A stretch of 64,000 nt of DNA, taken from Providencia huaxiensis. GTDB taxonomy: Bacteria > Pseudomonadota > Gammaproteobacteria > Enterobacterales > Enterobacteriaceae. Below, one piece after another: positions 19,426 through 27,664 of this stretch. The DNA is taken from assembly GCF_002843235.3 (NCBI RefSeq), contig NZ_CP031123.2, positions 868,001-932,000 of the forward strand, written 5' to 3'. The notes under the pieces were generated by a model. That model saw nothing but the letters and a program-made list of their open reading frames with translations, searched no databases and had not been told where the DNA came from. Positions within the stretch are counted from its first letter, which is position 1; each line of letters starts with the position of its first letter. Made by a program: the position numbers and the translations under genes.

Positions 19426-20405
19426 TGAGTGACATGCAGCTATTGCAAGGTGCCGCATTTGATTTACAGTCACTAGGGCAGTTAAAAGGTGAACTGAATA
19501 AAAATTCGGAGCAAGGGCTGCGCCACGTCACGCAGCAACTTGAGGCAACATTCGTTCAATTGATGCTAAAAAGTATGCGTGACGCACTTCCGCAAGATGG
19601 TTTATTTTCCAGCGACCAAACGCGCATGCTGACCAGTATGTATGACCAGCAAATCGCCCAAGATCTATCGCAAAAAGGCTTAGGTTTTGGGGAAATGATG
19701 TACCAGCAGCTTACGCGAGACCAGCACTCCTCGAGTGAGCCAGCATCCAGCGGCCTTCTGCCTTTAGATGAGAAAACAGCGCAATCATTACCGCCATTTA
19801 ATATGGAACAAATGATGCGCCACTTTGCACCAATGGGCGATGCTCTATCGGCGCCATTCCAAAAAATCAAAGCCTTATCACTTAATAGCAGTAATTTTAT
19901 TAGCCGCTTAATTGAACCCGCAAAAGCGGCAAGCCAAAACAGTGGTATTTCACATTTTCTGGTATTGGCACAAGCGGCATTAGAAAGTGGATGGGGGCAG
20001 CGCGAAATTCTGAAATCAGATGGAAAAACCAGCCATAACCTATTTGGGATAAAAGCGGGAAAAAACTGGGAAGGGCTTGTCACGAATATTATGACAACAG
20101 AAGTGATTAACGGCAAAACCATCAAAATGCGTGATGATTTCCGCGTTTATGGCTCTTATGAAGAGGCGATTGCCGATTATATCAACCTATTGACCGAAAA
20201 CCCGCGTTATAAAGATGTTAAAAAAGCACCGACACCAGAGATTGCCGCACGCCGTTTACATCAAGCTGGATATGCTACAGACCCCGGTTACTCGGACAAG
20301 CTTATCACTTTGATTAATCAAATACGCGGCCATCAACCGACAAGTAGCCTCTCGACGTCAAGGGCGGTTCAGGCATATACCATAGACTTAAACGATATTT
20401 TCTAA
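19425..20405 (+). CDS. flgJ: Rod cap and peptidoglycan hydrolase FlgJ
   Basis: FlgJ is a two-part protein. The N-terminal part (about residues 1-130) scaffolds rod assembly (TFVQLMLKSMRDALPQDGLFSSDQTRMLTSMYDQQIAQDLS). The C-terminal glucosaminidase domain (about 150-305) opens a hole in the cell wall, with the catalytic Glu at about residue 187 in LAQAALESGWGQ. At 326 aa it is of the usual length. It is the last gene before the FliA promoter of flgKL. Confidence 0.96.
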   Translation: MSDMQLLQGAAFDLQSLGQLKGELNKNSEQGLRHVTQQLEATFVQLMLKSMRDALPQDGLFSSDQTRMLTSMYDQQIAQDLSQKGLGFGEMMYQQLTRDQHSSSEPASSGLLPLDEKTAQSLPPFNMEQMMRHFAPMGDALSAPFQKIKALSLNSSNFISRLIEPAKAASQNSGISHFLVLAQAALESGWGQREILKSDGKTSHNLFGIKAGKNWEGLVTNIMTTEVINGKTIKMRDDFRVYGSYEEAIADYINLLTENPRYKDVKKAPTPEIAARRLHQAGYATDPGYSDKLITLINQIRGHQPTSSLSTSRAVQAYTIDLNDIF

Positions 20406-20432
20406 AAATACGGAATTATTGCGAGTTTGGAC

Positions 20433-20459
20433 TAAATAATTACGCTGAATTTCCGATAA
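20433..20459 (+). promoter_or_regulatory. Sigma-28 (FliA) promoter of flgKL
   Basis: TAAA (20433-20436), 15 bases, then TCCGATAA (20452-20459) differs from the FliA consensus at a single position. It lies about 90 bases upstream of flgK and would give late-class expression of the hook-filament junction genes. Confidence 0.85.
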
Positions 20460-20546
20460 CCAAATATGCTCTAAATACTTTGTGTTGCTATCGCTTTTAT
20501 TGTGTCAGCCAATGGCGGCGATAAGCATCCAGAACAGGAAAAGCTT

Positions 20547-22190
20547 ATGCTGAACAATGTAATGAATAATGCGCTCAGTGGTGTGAACGCTGCACAAGGC
20601 GGGTTAAGTGTGATTTCCAACAACTTAGCCAACGCAGGTGTGGGTTACTATCATCGCCAAAGTGCTGTTTTCGGGGAGAATCCCGGTACGATGACACCTA
20701 ATGGCTATTTTGGTAACGGCACTTATTTCAGCCATGTTCGCCGTGAGTTTGATGAATTTGTCAATGCGCAGTACAGCCAATCTCGCGCGCGTAGCGGCGA
20801 CTATGAGGCGTACGTTAAGAACTGTAATAAAGTTGATGATTTGCTTACTAATGATATCGAAGATATCTCGAGTAATATTGGCAGCTTTTTTACTGCGTTA
20901 GACGCGGCCAGCAGTGATGCCAGTGACAAGACGTTGATTGACGTTTTTTTAGGCAACTCAAATGCATTATTGAGCCAGTTTAAAGAAGCAGATCGTCGTC
21001 TGCAGGAAATGGAACGCGATACGAATCATCAGATAGAAAATAAAGTCAAAGATATCAATATCTACGCTGAAAAAATTGCCGGTTTAAACCAGCAAATTTC
21101 GCGGATCCGTTCAGTAAGTGGCTCAGAGCCAAACGATTTATTAGATGTGCGTGACCGTTTAGTCAATGAAGTTAACTCATTGGTTGGTGTGAAGGTTATT
21201 GAGCAAAACGGCAACTATAACGTGACGTTTGCCAATGGCTTGCCGTTAGTCACCGGTGAGAAAGCGAATCGCCTGGAAGCGGTTCCGTCTTCTAAAGATG
21301 ATAGCCGTTTTAGTATAGGTTTTGTGGGGGCGAATGGCCAAGCGCGTGAAATCCCTGATGAATCATTCCGTGGTGGGGAGCTCAGTGGTATCCTGCGTTC
21401 TCGTCAAGAAGTCATGGACCCGGCTTATCAAAAACTCAATAAGTTAGCATTGGTTTTCGCGACTAAATTCAATGAAGTTCATAGCAAAGGTTATGATGCC
21501 AACGGTAACACTGGTAAAGACTTCTTTGAAATGGGTAAAGGCAGCGTTGTTAGTAACACCCATAATAGTGGCAAAGCAGATTTTGATCTCAGTTATAGCG
21601 ATGTGTCTAAAGTTACAGGCAATAACTACGAAATGCGTTTTGACGGCAATGAATGGAATGTCACACGTTTACCCGAAGGCATTAAAGTTCCTGTAGATTC
21701 CAATACTGCGGGTACACTGAAATTTGATGGTTTAGAAATCAAAATCAGCAATAGCACGGGTATGTCAAAAGGCGACTCATTTCTGGTGAAGCCAGTGAGT
21801 GGTGTGATCAACGGTATGCAGGTCTTGGTAAGCAATGCATCTGATTTCGCAGCTGCTGGAAGTAAAGACAGCGGCCCAGGTGATAATGAAAACATTAAGC
21901 AACTGGTTAAACTGCAAGACGAAAAACTCATTGATGGTAGCTCCACGTTTTCTGATTTCTATGCAACGTTAGTTAATGATGTGGGCAGCAAAACCAAGCA
22001 AGCGCAAATTGATTCTGAAACACAGAACAAAATGACAGAAAGCTTCTATGAACAAGAGCAAGCTATTTCTGGCGTGAATATGAATGAAGAAAGTATTCAG
22101 ATGCAGAAAATCCAACAGTTTTTCAATGCCAATGCGCAAGTGCTAAAAACGGTGGATGATTTATTTAACGCATTGATGCGTGCATTCTAA
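20547..22190 (+). CDS. flgK: Hook-filament junction protein FlgK
   Basis: FlgK is hook-associated protein 1, joining hook to filament. The 547-aa protein begins [31 protein letters not shown] (axial motif) and ends with the helical segment ISGVNMNEESIQMQKIQQFFNANAQVLKTVDDLFNALM. ATG 20547 follows an AGGAAAAG site; the open frame from 20502 is leader. It is exported with FlgN. Confidence 0.96.
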   Translation: MLNNVMNNALSGVNAAQGGLSVISNNLANAGVGYYHRQSAVFGENPGTMTPNGYFGNGTYFSHVRREFDEFVNAQYSQSRARSGDYEAYVKNCNKVDDLLTNDIEDISSNIGSFFTALDAASSDASDKTLIDVFLGNSNALLSQFKEADRRLQEMERDTNHQIENKVKDINIYAEKIAGLNQQISRIRSVSGSEPNDLLDVRDRLVNEVNSLVGVKVIEQNGNYNVTFANGLPLVTGEKANRLEAVPSSKDDSRFSIGFVGANGQAREIPDESFRGGELSGILRSRQEVMDPAYQKLNKLALVFATKFNEVHSKGYDANGNTGKDFFEMGKGSVVSNTHNSGKADFDLSYSDVSKVTGNNYEMRFDGNEWNVTRLPEGIKVPVDSNTAGTLKFDGLEIKISNSTGMSKGDSFLVKPVSGVINGMQVLVSNASDFAAAGSKDSGPGDNENIKQLVKLQDEKLIDGSSTFSDFYATLVNDVGSKTKQAQIDSETQNKMTESFYEQEQAISGVNMNEESIQMQKIQQFFNANAQVLKTVDDLFNALMRAF

Positions 22191-22218
22191 ATATTAGCGA
22201 TAGAATAAGGATTTAGCG

Positions 22219-23154
22219 ATGCGTTTAAGTACCAATATGATTTATCACCAACGCTTGCAAGACATGAACAGCGCTCAAGCGCGTTGGATGGATGCAGGAA
22301 GCCAATTAGCGTCTGGTAAACGTGTAAGCAAGCCTTCTGATGACCCGCAAGCGTCTTCGCAAGCGGTACGGATTAACCAGTCAGAAAACCGTAATCAACA
22401 GTATGTTGCCAGTCGTGGATTTGCTAAAACAGGAATGACGTTGCAGATGAGCATTTTGACTCAGATGACAGATGTGACGACACAAATCGATACCACGATT
22501 ATTCAGGCATCAAACCAAGGTAGTTTAAGCGATAAAGACCGTAATACCTTGGCAGAGCAACTCACGGGGCTGAAAGAGCAGTTAGTGGCGTTGGGTAATT
22601 CGACTGATGGCAATGGCCGATATATTTTCGCGGGTTTTAAATCAGATAAACCACCATTTGAAATCGATGCTAACGGTGATGTGTTGTATCACGGTGGCGA
22701 CAAAGCGATTATGCAGAATGTGGCGAGTGACCGTGAGATGACAACTTATTTCACCGGTGCGCAAGTGTTTGATACGGACAGTAACGGGGTTGTCAATATT
22801 TTCAAAGCGCTGAATACGGGTATTGAGTCACTGAAAAAACCACTGCAAGGCGCACCTCAAGCAGATTTAGACCAAGCGCAATCTGAGTTAGGTGAAGCGA
22901 ACCGTGCCATTAAATCCGCATTAGATCAAATTTCCAATATTGAAGCTAAGCAAGGCTTACAATTACAAGAAATTGATAAATTGAATTTTTTAGCTGACAC
23001 GCGCTCAATTCAAAACGCAGCCCGTAAAAGTGAGTTGTTAGAAACTAACTGGACTGGCACCACCACAGATTATTATAAAGAAAAAGCGATGTTTGAAGCT
23101 TCACAAAGTATTTTTAAAGACTTAAATAGCATGTCACTTTTCGGTAGCCGTTAA
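22219..23154 (+). CDS. flgL: Hook-filament junction protein FlgL
   Basis: FlgL is hook-associated protein 3. The 311-aa protein is homologous to the ends of flagellin (MRLSTNMIYHQRLQDMNSAQARWMDAGSQLASGKRVSKPSDDPQAS; end in FEASQSIFKDLNSMSLFGSR). It follows flgK by 28 bases with an AAGGA site. A strong terminator follows, and the flagellar block is then interrupted by the CRISPR region. Confidence 0.96.
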   Translation: MRLSTNMIYHQRLQDMNSAQARWMDAGSQLASGKRVSKPSDDPQASSQAVRINQSENRNQQYVASRGFAKTGMTLQMSILTQMTDVTTQIDTTIIQASNQGSLSDKDRNTLAEQLTGLKEQLVALGNSTDGNGRYIFAGFKSDKPPFEIDANGDVLYHGGDKAIMQNVASDREMTTYFTGAQVFDTDSNGVVNIFKALNTGIESLKKPLQGAPQADLDQAQSELGEANRAIKSALDQISNIEAKQGLQLQEIDKLNFLADTRSIQNAARKSELLETNWTGTTTDYYKEKAMFEASQSIFKDLNSMSLFGSR

Positions 23155-23176
23155 TTATTTAATATTATTTTTACTC

Positions 23177-23212
23177 ACCGCGCTGTGGAGTGATCCAAGC
23201 GCGGTTTTTTTG
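23177..23212 (+). terminator. flgKL terminator
   Basis: ACCGCGCT (23177-23184) pairs with AGCGCGGT (23198-23205), followed by seven Ts. It is a clear Rho-independent terminator. Confidence 0.9.
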
Positions 23213-23433
23213 TTTGGTTTTTTTAGTCACTACTTCAAAGTTTGAGTTCACTATTTGTGTTTTTCATATTGCATAAATTTGCGTTTGTTTTACCCTAATT
23301 TGACCTTTTATTTTTACTCTTTAAAAATCCATTGACTAAACAATAAGTTGCAACCAGTACTGAAAATAAAGCTATTTTTCATTTTTTAAAGTTAGCACGT
23401 TGTTTTTATTTGTTTTAATCTACAAAAGTTATA
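23213..23433 (+). promoter_or_regulatory. Likely leader of CRISPR array 1
   Basis: These 221 bases between the flgL terminator and the first repeat are very AT-rich and hold no gene. The block at 23400-23418 (TTGTTTTTATTTGTTTTAA) is almost repeated before array 2 (35129-35144), which supports a leader role. A promoter inside it is expected but not certain. Confidence 0.55.
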
Positions 23434-23581
23434 GTTCACTGCCACACAGGCAGCTTAGAAATCAGCTGACGAGTCGGGCAACTACCAGAGCAAGTTCACT
23501 GCCACACAGGCAGCTTAGAAATCAGCAGTAAAGACAATGCCTTTGGATGCTTTGTTCACTGCCACACAGGCAGCTTAGAAA
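23434..23581 (+). CRISPR. Type I-F CRISPR array 1: 3 repeats, 2 spacers
   Basis: There are three identical 28-base repeats (GTTCACTGCCACACAGGC followed by AGCTTAGAAA) at 23434, 23494 and 23554, with two 32-base spacers (23462-23493, 23522-23553) and a 60-base period. The stem CTGCC/GGCAG with loop ACACA is the Cas6f (Csy4) hairpin, and the GTTCA...CTTAGAAA frame matches type I-F. By repeat orientation the crRNA is on the plus strand. It is separated from cas1 by about 3.1 kb with two glycosyltransferase genes. Confidence 0.97.
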
Positions 23582-24182
23582 GTCAGATGTAGATACCATC
23601 TCTAGAAGCGAACTCAAAATTAATGAAGGTTAATTTTGGCTGATATCTTATTTGATTTTTTATACCCCCCAAACAGATTTGAATCAGCTTTTGCGTTGTA
23701 GTCCATAATGCTGCTCGAGTCTCAGATTTAAAAAATTCTATTGGTATTGCTAATTGTTCATTGTATTGACTGTATTTTGGCATAAAAAGCGCGGTAGTAA
23801 TTGGTTGTCCAACTATTGGGGGGCACTTCGCTTTTAAATTTTCCTTAGGGTTTTCTTTTTGTAACAAAGCTAAACTAGATATCTAATTTCACTTGAACAT
23901 CAATATGTATTTTGAAATAGATGATAATCCACCATAACGGTAGCTTTTTGCTGTTAGATGACTTTACTATTTGATAGTATGAATTCCCTAATGTTTCACA
24001 ATGGTTAAGTAGTAGCCTATGATTTTTTAAGTACTGATAGAAAAGTGAAAGAGTTAGGCATGCAACTTGAAAGTCGTAGCCAGTATCGATTTAGTCATAG
24101 CCATTAGCGTGTAAGCACCATATTTTCTAGGCTATAATTCATTAAGTATAGCAGTTTAAACCTCACATATGTAGGTATACAA
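23582..24182. other. Gene-poor AT-rich stretch after array 1
   Basis: About 600 bases with no convincing gene. A minus-strand open frame at 23583-23867 (94 codons, only a TTG start, no ribosome binding site) has no recognisable domain. It may be a remnant. The last part should hold the promoter of the glycosyltransferase gene at 24183. Confidence 0.4.
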
Positions 24183-24926
24183 ATGATTGTTTTTATTATC
24201 AATCTGAAAGAAAGTTCTGAACGTCGAATGAAAATACAAATTCAGCTCGATAAAACTAAATTGAAATATGAATTTATCAATGCGATAAACGGGAAAGATC
24301 TATCAGACACTGAGCTTAAAGAGATTACTTATGACTATCCAAATTGTATGCTTTCAAAAGGTGAAATTGGATGTGTTTTAAGCCATTTGTCAATTTATAA
24401 AAAAATGGCAGATGAAAACATTGAGCAGGCATTAGTACTAGAAGATGATGCCACACTACCTCATAACATCGAATATGTAGTATCTAAAATAAAAAAAATA
24501 GATAAATTAACTAAGCCAAACATTTATTTATTATCATGCGTTGATAGTTACATAAAAAATCAAAAACTAGATAACAATATTTTCAAAGTTTATCAAGCTA
24601 TTCGCTCTCATGCATACATTATCAACAAAAAAGCAGCTAAAAGACTCATATCATTCCAAACCCCAATTAAGTACGAAGCTGATATGTGGTGGTATTTTAG
24701 ATATTTCAACTGTGCTAATATATATTGTTTTATACCGTCAGTCATACCTTATGATGATGAAACTAAAAGTATTTCTTTAATTGAGCAAGAGCGCCTACCA
24801 TTAATAGAATCGAGAGAAAAATACAGAAGTCGACTTCGGAAAAAAATAAGAAATTATCAATATTATAGATTGAAAGATCTATTTTTAAAGAAAGTACTTC
24901 TAAAAATTGAATATTGTAAAAAATAA
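24183..24926 (+). CDS. Glycosyltransferase family 25 (LOS/LPS type)
   Basis: This 247-aa protein resembles family-25 transferases, which usually add galactose or glucose to lipooligosaccharide or O-glycans. Supporting motifs are the opening MIVFIINLKESSERR, GEIGCVLSHLSIYKKM (residues 61-76) and LEDD (86-89), the acidic motif expected at the sugar-nucleotide or metal site. The C-terminus is strongly basic (RSRLRKKIRNYQYYRLKDL). There is no signal peptide. The gene is much more AT-rich than the flagellar genes and was probably acquired. The acceptor is unknown; surface glycan or flagellin are both possible. Confidence 0.85.
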   Translation: MIVFIINLKESSERRMKIQIQLDKTKLKYEFINAINGKDLSDTELKEITYDYPNCMLSKGEIGCVLSHLSIYKKMADENIEQALVLEDDATLPHNIEYVVSKIKKIDKLTKPNIYLLSCVDSYIKNQKLDNNIFKVYQAIRSHAYIINKKAAKRLISFQTPIKYEADMWWYFRYFNCANIYCFIPSVIPYDDETKSISLIEQERLPLIESREKYRSRLRKKIRNYQYYRLKDLFLKKVLLKIEYCKK

Positions 24927-25146
24927 CACTGGACGGGGCCTATAAACATAAAAACGCACAAGTTAGAATACTGATAGGGATGTAGAACGGGTCTACTTAT
25001 TTCTTGATATTGCAGAGTACATGTACGTAAGACTTGGAGAACATTAAGAAAAATGGGGGGTAATGATCTTGTGTCAGTAAAAAAACTTGATATGATAATA
25101 AGCCGATTGTTACAACGGCTCTATTTTATGGGGTTAATTAGCAGTA

Positions 25147-26229
25147 TTAATTTAAATCTTTACGCATAGCATTAATTAAGCGATTAACATCAAATTTACT
25201 CATAGGATCACCTATCGCAAGACCAAGATTATCACTAGTCGTTAGTTGAATTGCATTCGGGCTATTAGCACCAAAAATAATATTACAATTCTGATTTAAA
25301 ACATTACGCTTATTATTATAGACACAATATTGTTTTATATTAAAAGCACTTGCTAAGTGAACAATCGCGGTATCTACAGAAACAACCACATCAGCATTTT
25401 CAACTAGTGCGAAAGAGTTTCCTGCATCACTATATGGATTTAACACCACATTTTCTAATGATTCACAGTTAATATTATGACCTAAATTAAAAACAACTGT
25501 TTTATAATTGTTTAGAGAGTTTAGATACTCGATTATTTCATTTATTTGTTGCATTGAAAAAGAACGTTCACTTTGTGATGCATAAGGATTAAGTATGATT
25601 AGTTTTTTATTTTCTTTTATTGAATTAGCATAGTCATGAGCAGACGAAAATTTGACACTATCAAAAGATAATTTGTATTGATAATTTTTAGTATCTAGCT
25701 TTAAATAGTCTAGAACCTTTCTCATTCGGTCAGTCAAATGAGACCCACCGTCACTGTGTAGATTTATATCGTATATACTTGCTTTAGGCTGATCGAAACC
25801 AATTGATTTTGCAGGTTTTAATAGAAATAAGGTTTTTAACCTATGGCGTATAGAATGGTCAAAATCAAAAATATCAATAACTAGATCAATATTAACTTTT
25901 TTTAATTCACTCACTAGTTCAGGTATTTTCTTTTTATCAAAAGAATAAAAACCATCATTCCCGATAATATCAGAAAATAAAAAACTTAATCCTTCTGGAG
26001 CAATAACGTATACTTTTTTACCACTAGACCTAATTTTTTCAATTAGACCTGATGTAATAATAGCATCTCCTATAGCCTTTGCGTGCATGAAAATGCATAC
26101 GTTATTGCAATCATTTACATCAATGTTTTGTTTTTTATAAAAAAGCTTCATAAACCATAGGTTCAGTTTAAACTTGATTTTTTTTGTTTTTTCATTTCTA
26201 TATCTATTTATCTTTCTTAATATATTCAT
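25147..26229 (-). CDS. Glycosyltransferase family 9 (heptosyltransferase-like)
   Basis: This 360-aa cytosolic protein resembles ADP-heptose:LPS heptosyltransferases (GT9). Two motifs support this. MHAKAIGDAIITSGLIEKI is the N-terminal acceptor-side glycine motif. NADVVVSVDTAIVHLASAFNI is the C-terminal nucleotide-sugar motif with the conserved D-T-x-x-x-H-L-A. The basic N-terminus (RKINRYRNEKTKKIKFK) suggests membrane contact. It is AT-rich and convergent with the GT25 gene. Function in LPS core or other glycan synthesis is inferred from family. Confidence 0.82.
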   Translation of the reverse strand: MNILRKINRYRNEKTKKIKFKLNLWFMKLFYKKQNIDVNDCNNVCIFMHAKAIGDAIITSGLIEKIRSSGKKVYVIAPEGLSFLFSDIIGNDGFYSFDKKKIPELVSELKKVNIDLVIDIFDFDHSIRHRLKTLFLLKPAKSIGFDQPKASIYDINLHSDGGSHLTDRMRKVLDYLKLDTKNYQYKLSFDSVKFSSAHDYANSIKENKKLIILNPYASQSERSFSMQQINEIIEYLNSLNNYKTVVFNLGHNINCESLENVVLNPYSDAGNSFALVENADVVVSVDTAIVHLASAFNIKQYCVYNNKRNVLNQNCNIIFGANSPNAIQLTTSDNLGLAIGDPMSKFDVNRLINAMRKDLN

Positions 26230-26282
26230 CTTCTAATTTTCACACTTAAATTTTATAAGTAAGAGCATAGCTATTATAATAA

Positions 26283-26564
26283 TTATGATTGTAAGTTATT
26301 CAACTTAAATATTACTGATAAATGATTTAAGACCACATTCCCATACTGTCGTAGTACATCAGCATCAAAATATATATCAATTATTCTTACTCGACATTGA
26401 CTAACCCTATACCACAGCATCAATATGATATAAGCGTTGGTTACAGCGAAAGCCGCCCTTGAGCCTGAATTTTCTGTCTTCCCTGAATAGATGTGTGTAG
26501 TTGTCGAGGTCACTGCCATAAACCGCATAAAAAAGTTATCAAAGAGGTATTTTTTACTCACCAT
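26283..26564 (-). CDS. Hypothetical small protein, doubtful
   Basis: This is a 93-codon frame with ATG 26564 and a GAAGAG sequence about 9 bases upstream. I recognise no domain. It lies upstream of and co-directional with the GT9 gene, and antisense to the region that should hold the cas1 promoter. It may be a remnant or a chance frame. Confidence 0.2.
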   Translation of the reverse strand: MVSKKYLFDNFFMRFMAVTSTTTHIYSGKTENSGSRAAFAVTNAYIILMLWYRVSQCRVRIIDIYFDADVLRQYGNVVLNHLSVIFKLNNLQS

Positions 26565-26689
26565 TTTGTGAAACTCTTCGCAAATTGGACTTTAGTCATG
26601 GGTTAAGGCTTGTTTCGTAAGTTAAAGCTTATTCTAATAGGATTAATTGATTCAAAAATCTTATTATTTAAGGACGAAATTTAGCGTTT

Positions 26690-27664
26690 ATGGATGATTT
26701 CTCGCCGAGTGACTTAAAAACTATTTTGCATTCAAAACGTGCCAATATGTATTACTTGGAACATTGCCGAGTGATGCAAAAAGACGGCCGAGTGCTCTAT
26801 TTTACCGAAGCCAAAAACGAAAACCTCTATTTCAATATCCCGATTGCGAATACTACAGTTTTATTACTGGGAACAGGAACCTCCGTCACTCAGGCGGCGA
26901 TGCGAATGCTATCCCAAGCAGGGGTACTCGTTGGCTTCTGTGGTGGTGGGGGAACGCCACTGTATATGTCCACCGAAGTCGAATGGTTAACACCACAAGG
27001 GGAGTACCGGCCAACGGAATATCTACAAGGGTGGCTATTTTTTTGGTTTGATGATGAAAAACGTTTAGCGGTGGCTAAAAAATTACAGCAGTCACGTATC
27101 AAGTACTTACAACAAGTATGGCAAAGCTCCCGTGAGCTACAAAATGAAGGTTTTACCTATAACGACAGCACTATCCAATCTGCATTAAACACCTTTCACC
27201 AACGCACTGACGCAGCTCAAGATACACAAGAATTATTACTCACTGAAGCTCAACTGACTAAAACCTTATATAAGTATGCAGCGAATAATACGGGGCAAAA
27301 GAATTTTACGCGTCAGCACCAAGCCACCGACAAAGCCAATGACTTTTTAAATCATGGTAATTATCTAGCTTATGGGCTAGCGGCGAGTTGCCTTTGGGTA
27401 TTAGGTATTCCTCATGGCTTTGCGGTAATGCACGGTAAAACTCGTCGTGGGGCTTTAGTCTTTGATATTGCTGATTTAATTAAAGATGCCATTGTTTTGC
27501 CGTGGGCATTTATTTGCGGTAAAGAAGGGGCGAGTGAGCAAGAGTTTCGCCAGCAAGTTTTGCAATCCTTTGTTGACCATCAATCCCTTGATTTTATGTT
27601 CGATACCGTTAAATCACTGGCGTTACCCCCAACGAAAAATCCACAACAGGTGACGTCCCTATGA
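26690..27664 (+). CDS. cas1: CRISPR integrase Cas1 (type I-F)
   Basis: Cas1 is the metal-dependent integrase that inserts new spacers together with Cas2. The 324-aa protein matches the I-F subtype (KRANMYYLEHCRVMQKDGRVLYFTEA; GTGTSVTQAAMRMLSQAGVLVGFCGGGGTPL). Catalytic residues His248, Asp259 and Asp262 (HGKTRRGALVFDIADLIKD) are in place, offset by six from P. aeruginosa Cas1. Its stop overlaps the cas2-3 start (ATGA), the usual I-F arrangement in which Cas1 binds Cas2-3. Confidence 0.97.
   Translation: MDDFSPSDLKTILHSKRANMYYLEHCRVMQKDGRVLYFTEAKNENLYFNIPIANTTVLLLGTGTSVTQAAMRMLSQAGVLVGFCGGGGTPLYMSTEVEWLTPQGEYRPTEYLQGWLFFWFDDEKRLAVAKKLQQSRIKYLQQVWQSSRELQNEGFTYNDSTIQSALNTFHQRTDAAQDTQELLLTEAQLTKTLYKYAANNTGQKNFTRQHQATDKANDFLNHGNYLAYGLAASCLWVLGIPHGFAVMHGKTRRGALVFDIADLIKDAIVLPWAFICGKEGASEQEFRQQVLQSFVDHQSLDFMFDTVKSLALPPTKNPQQVTSL

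Noticed and set aside
23583..23867. 94-codon minus-strand frame after array 1
   Set aside because: Only a TTG start, no ribosome binding site and no recognisable domain; kept as a possible remnant in the gap entry.
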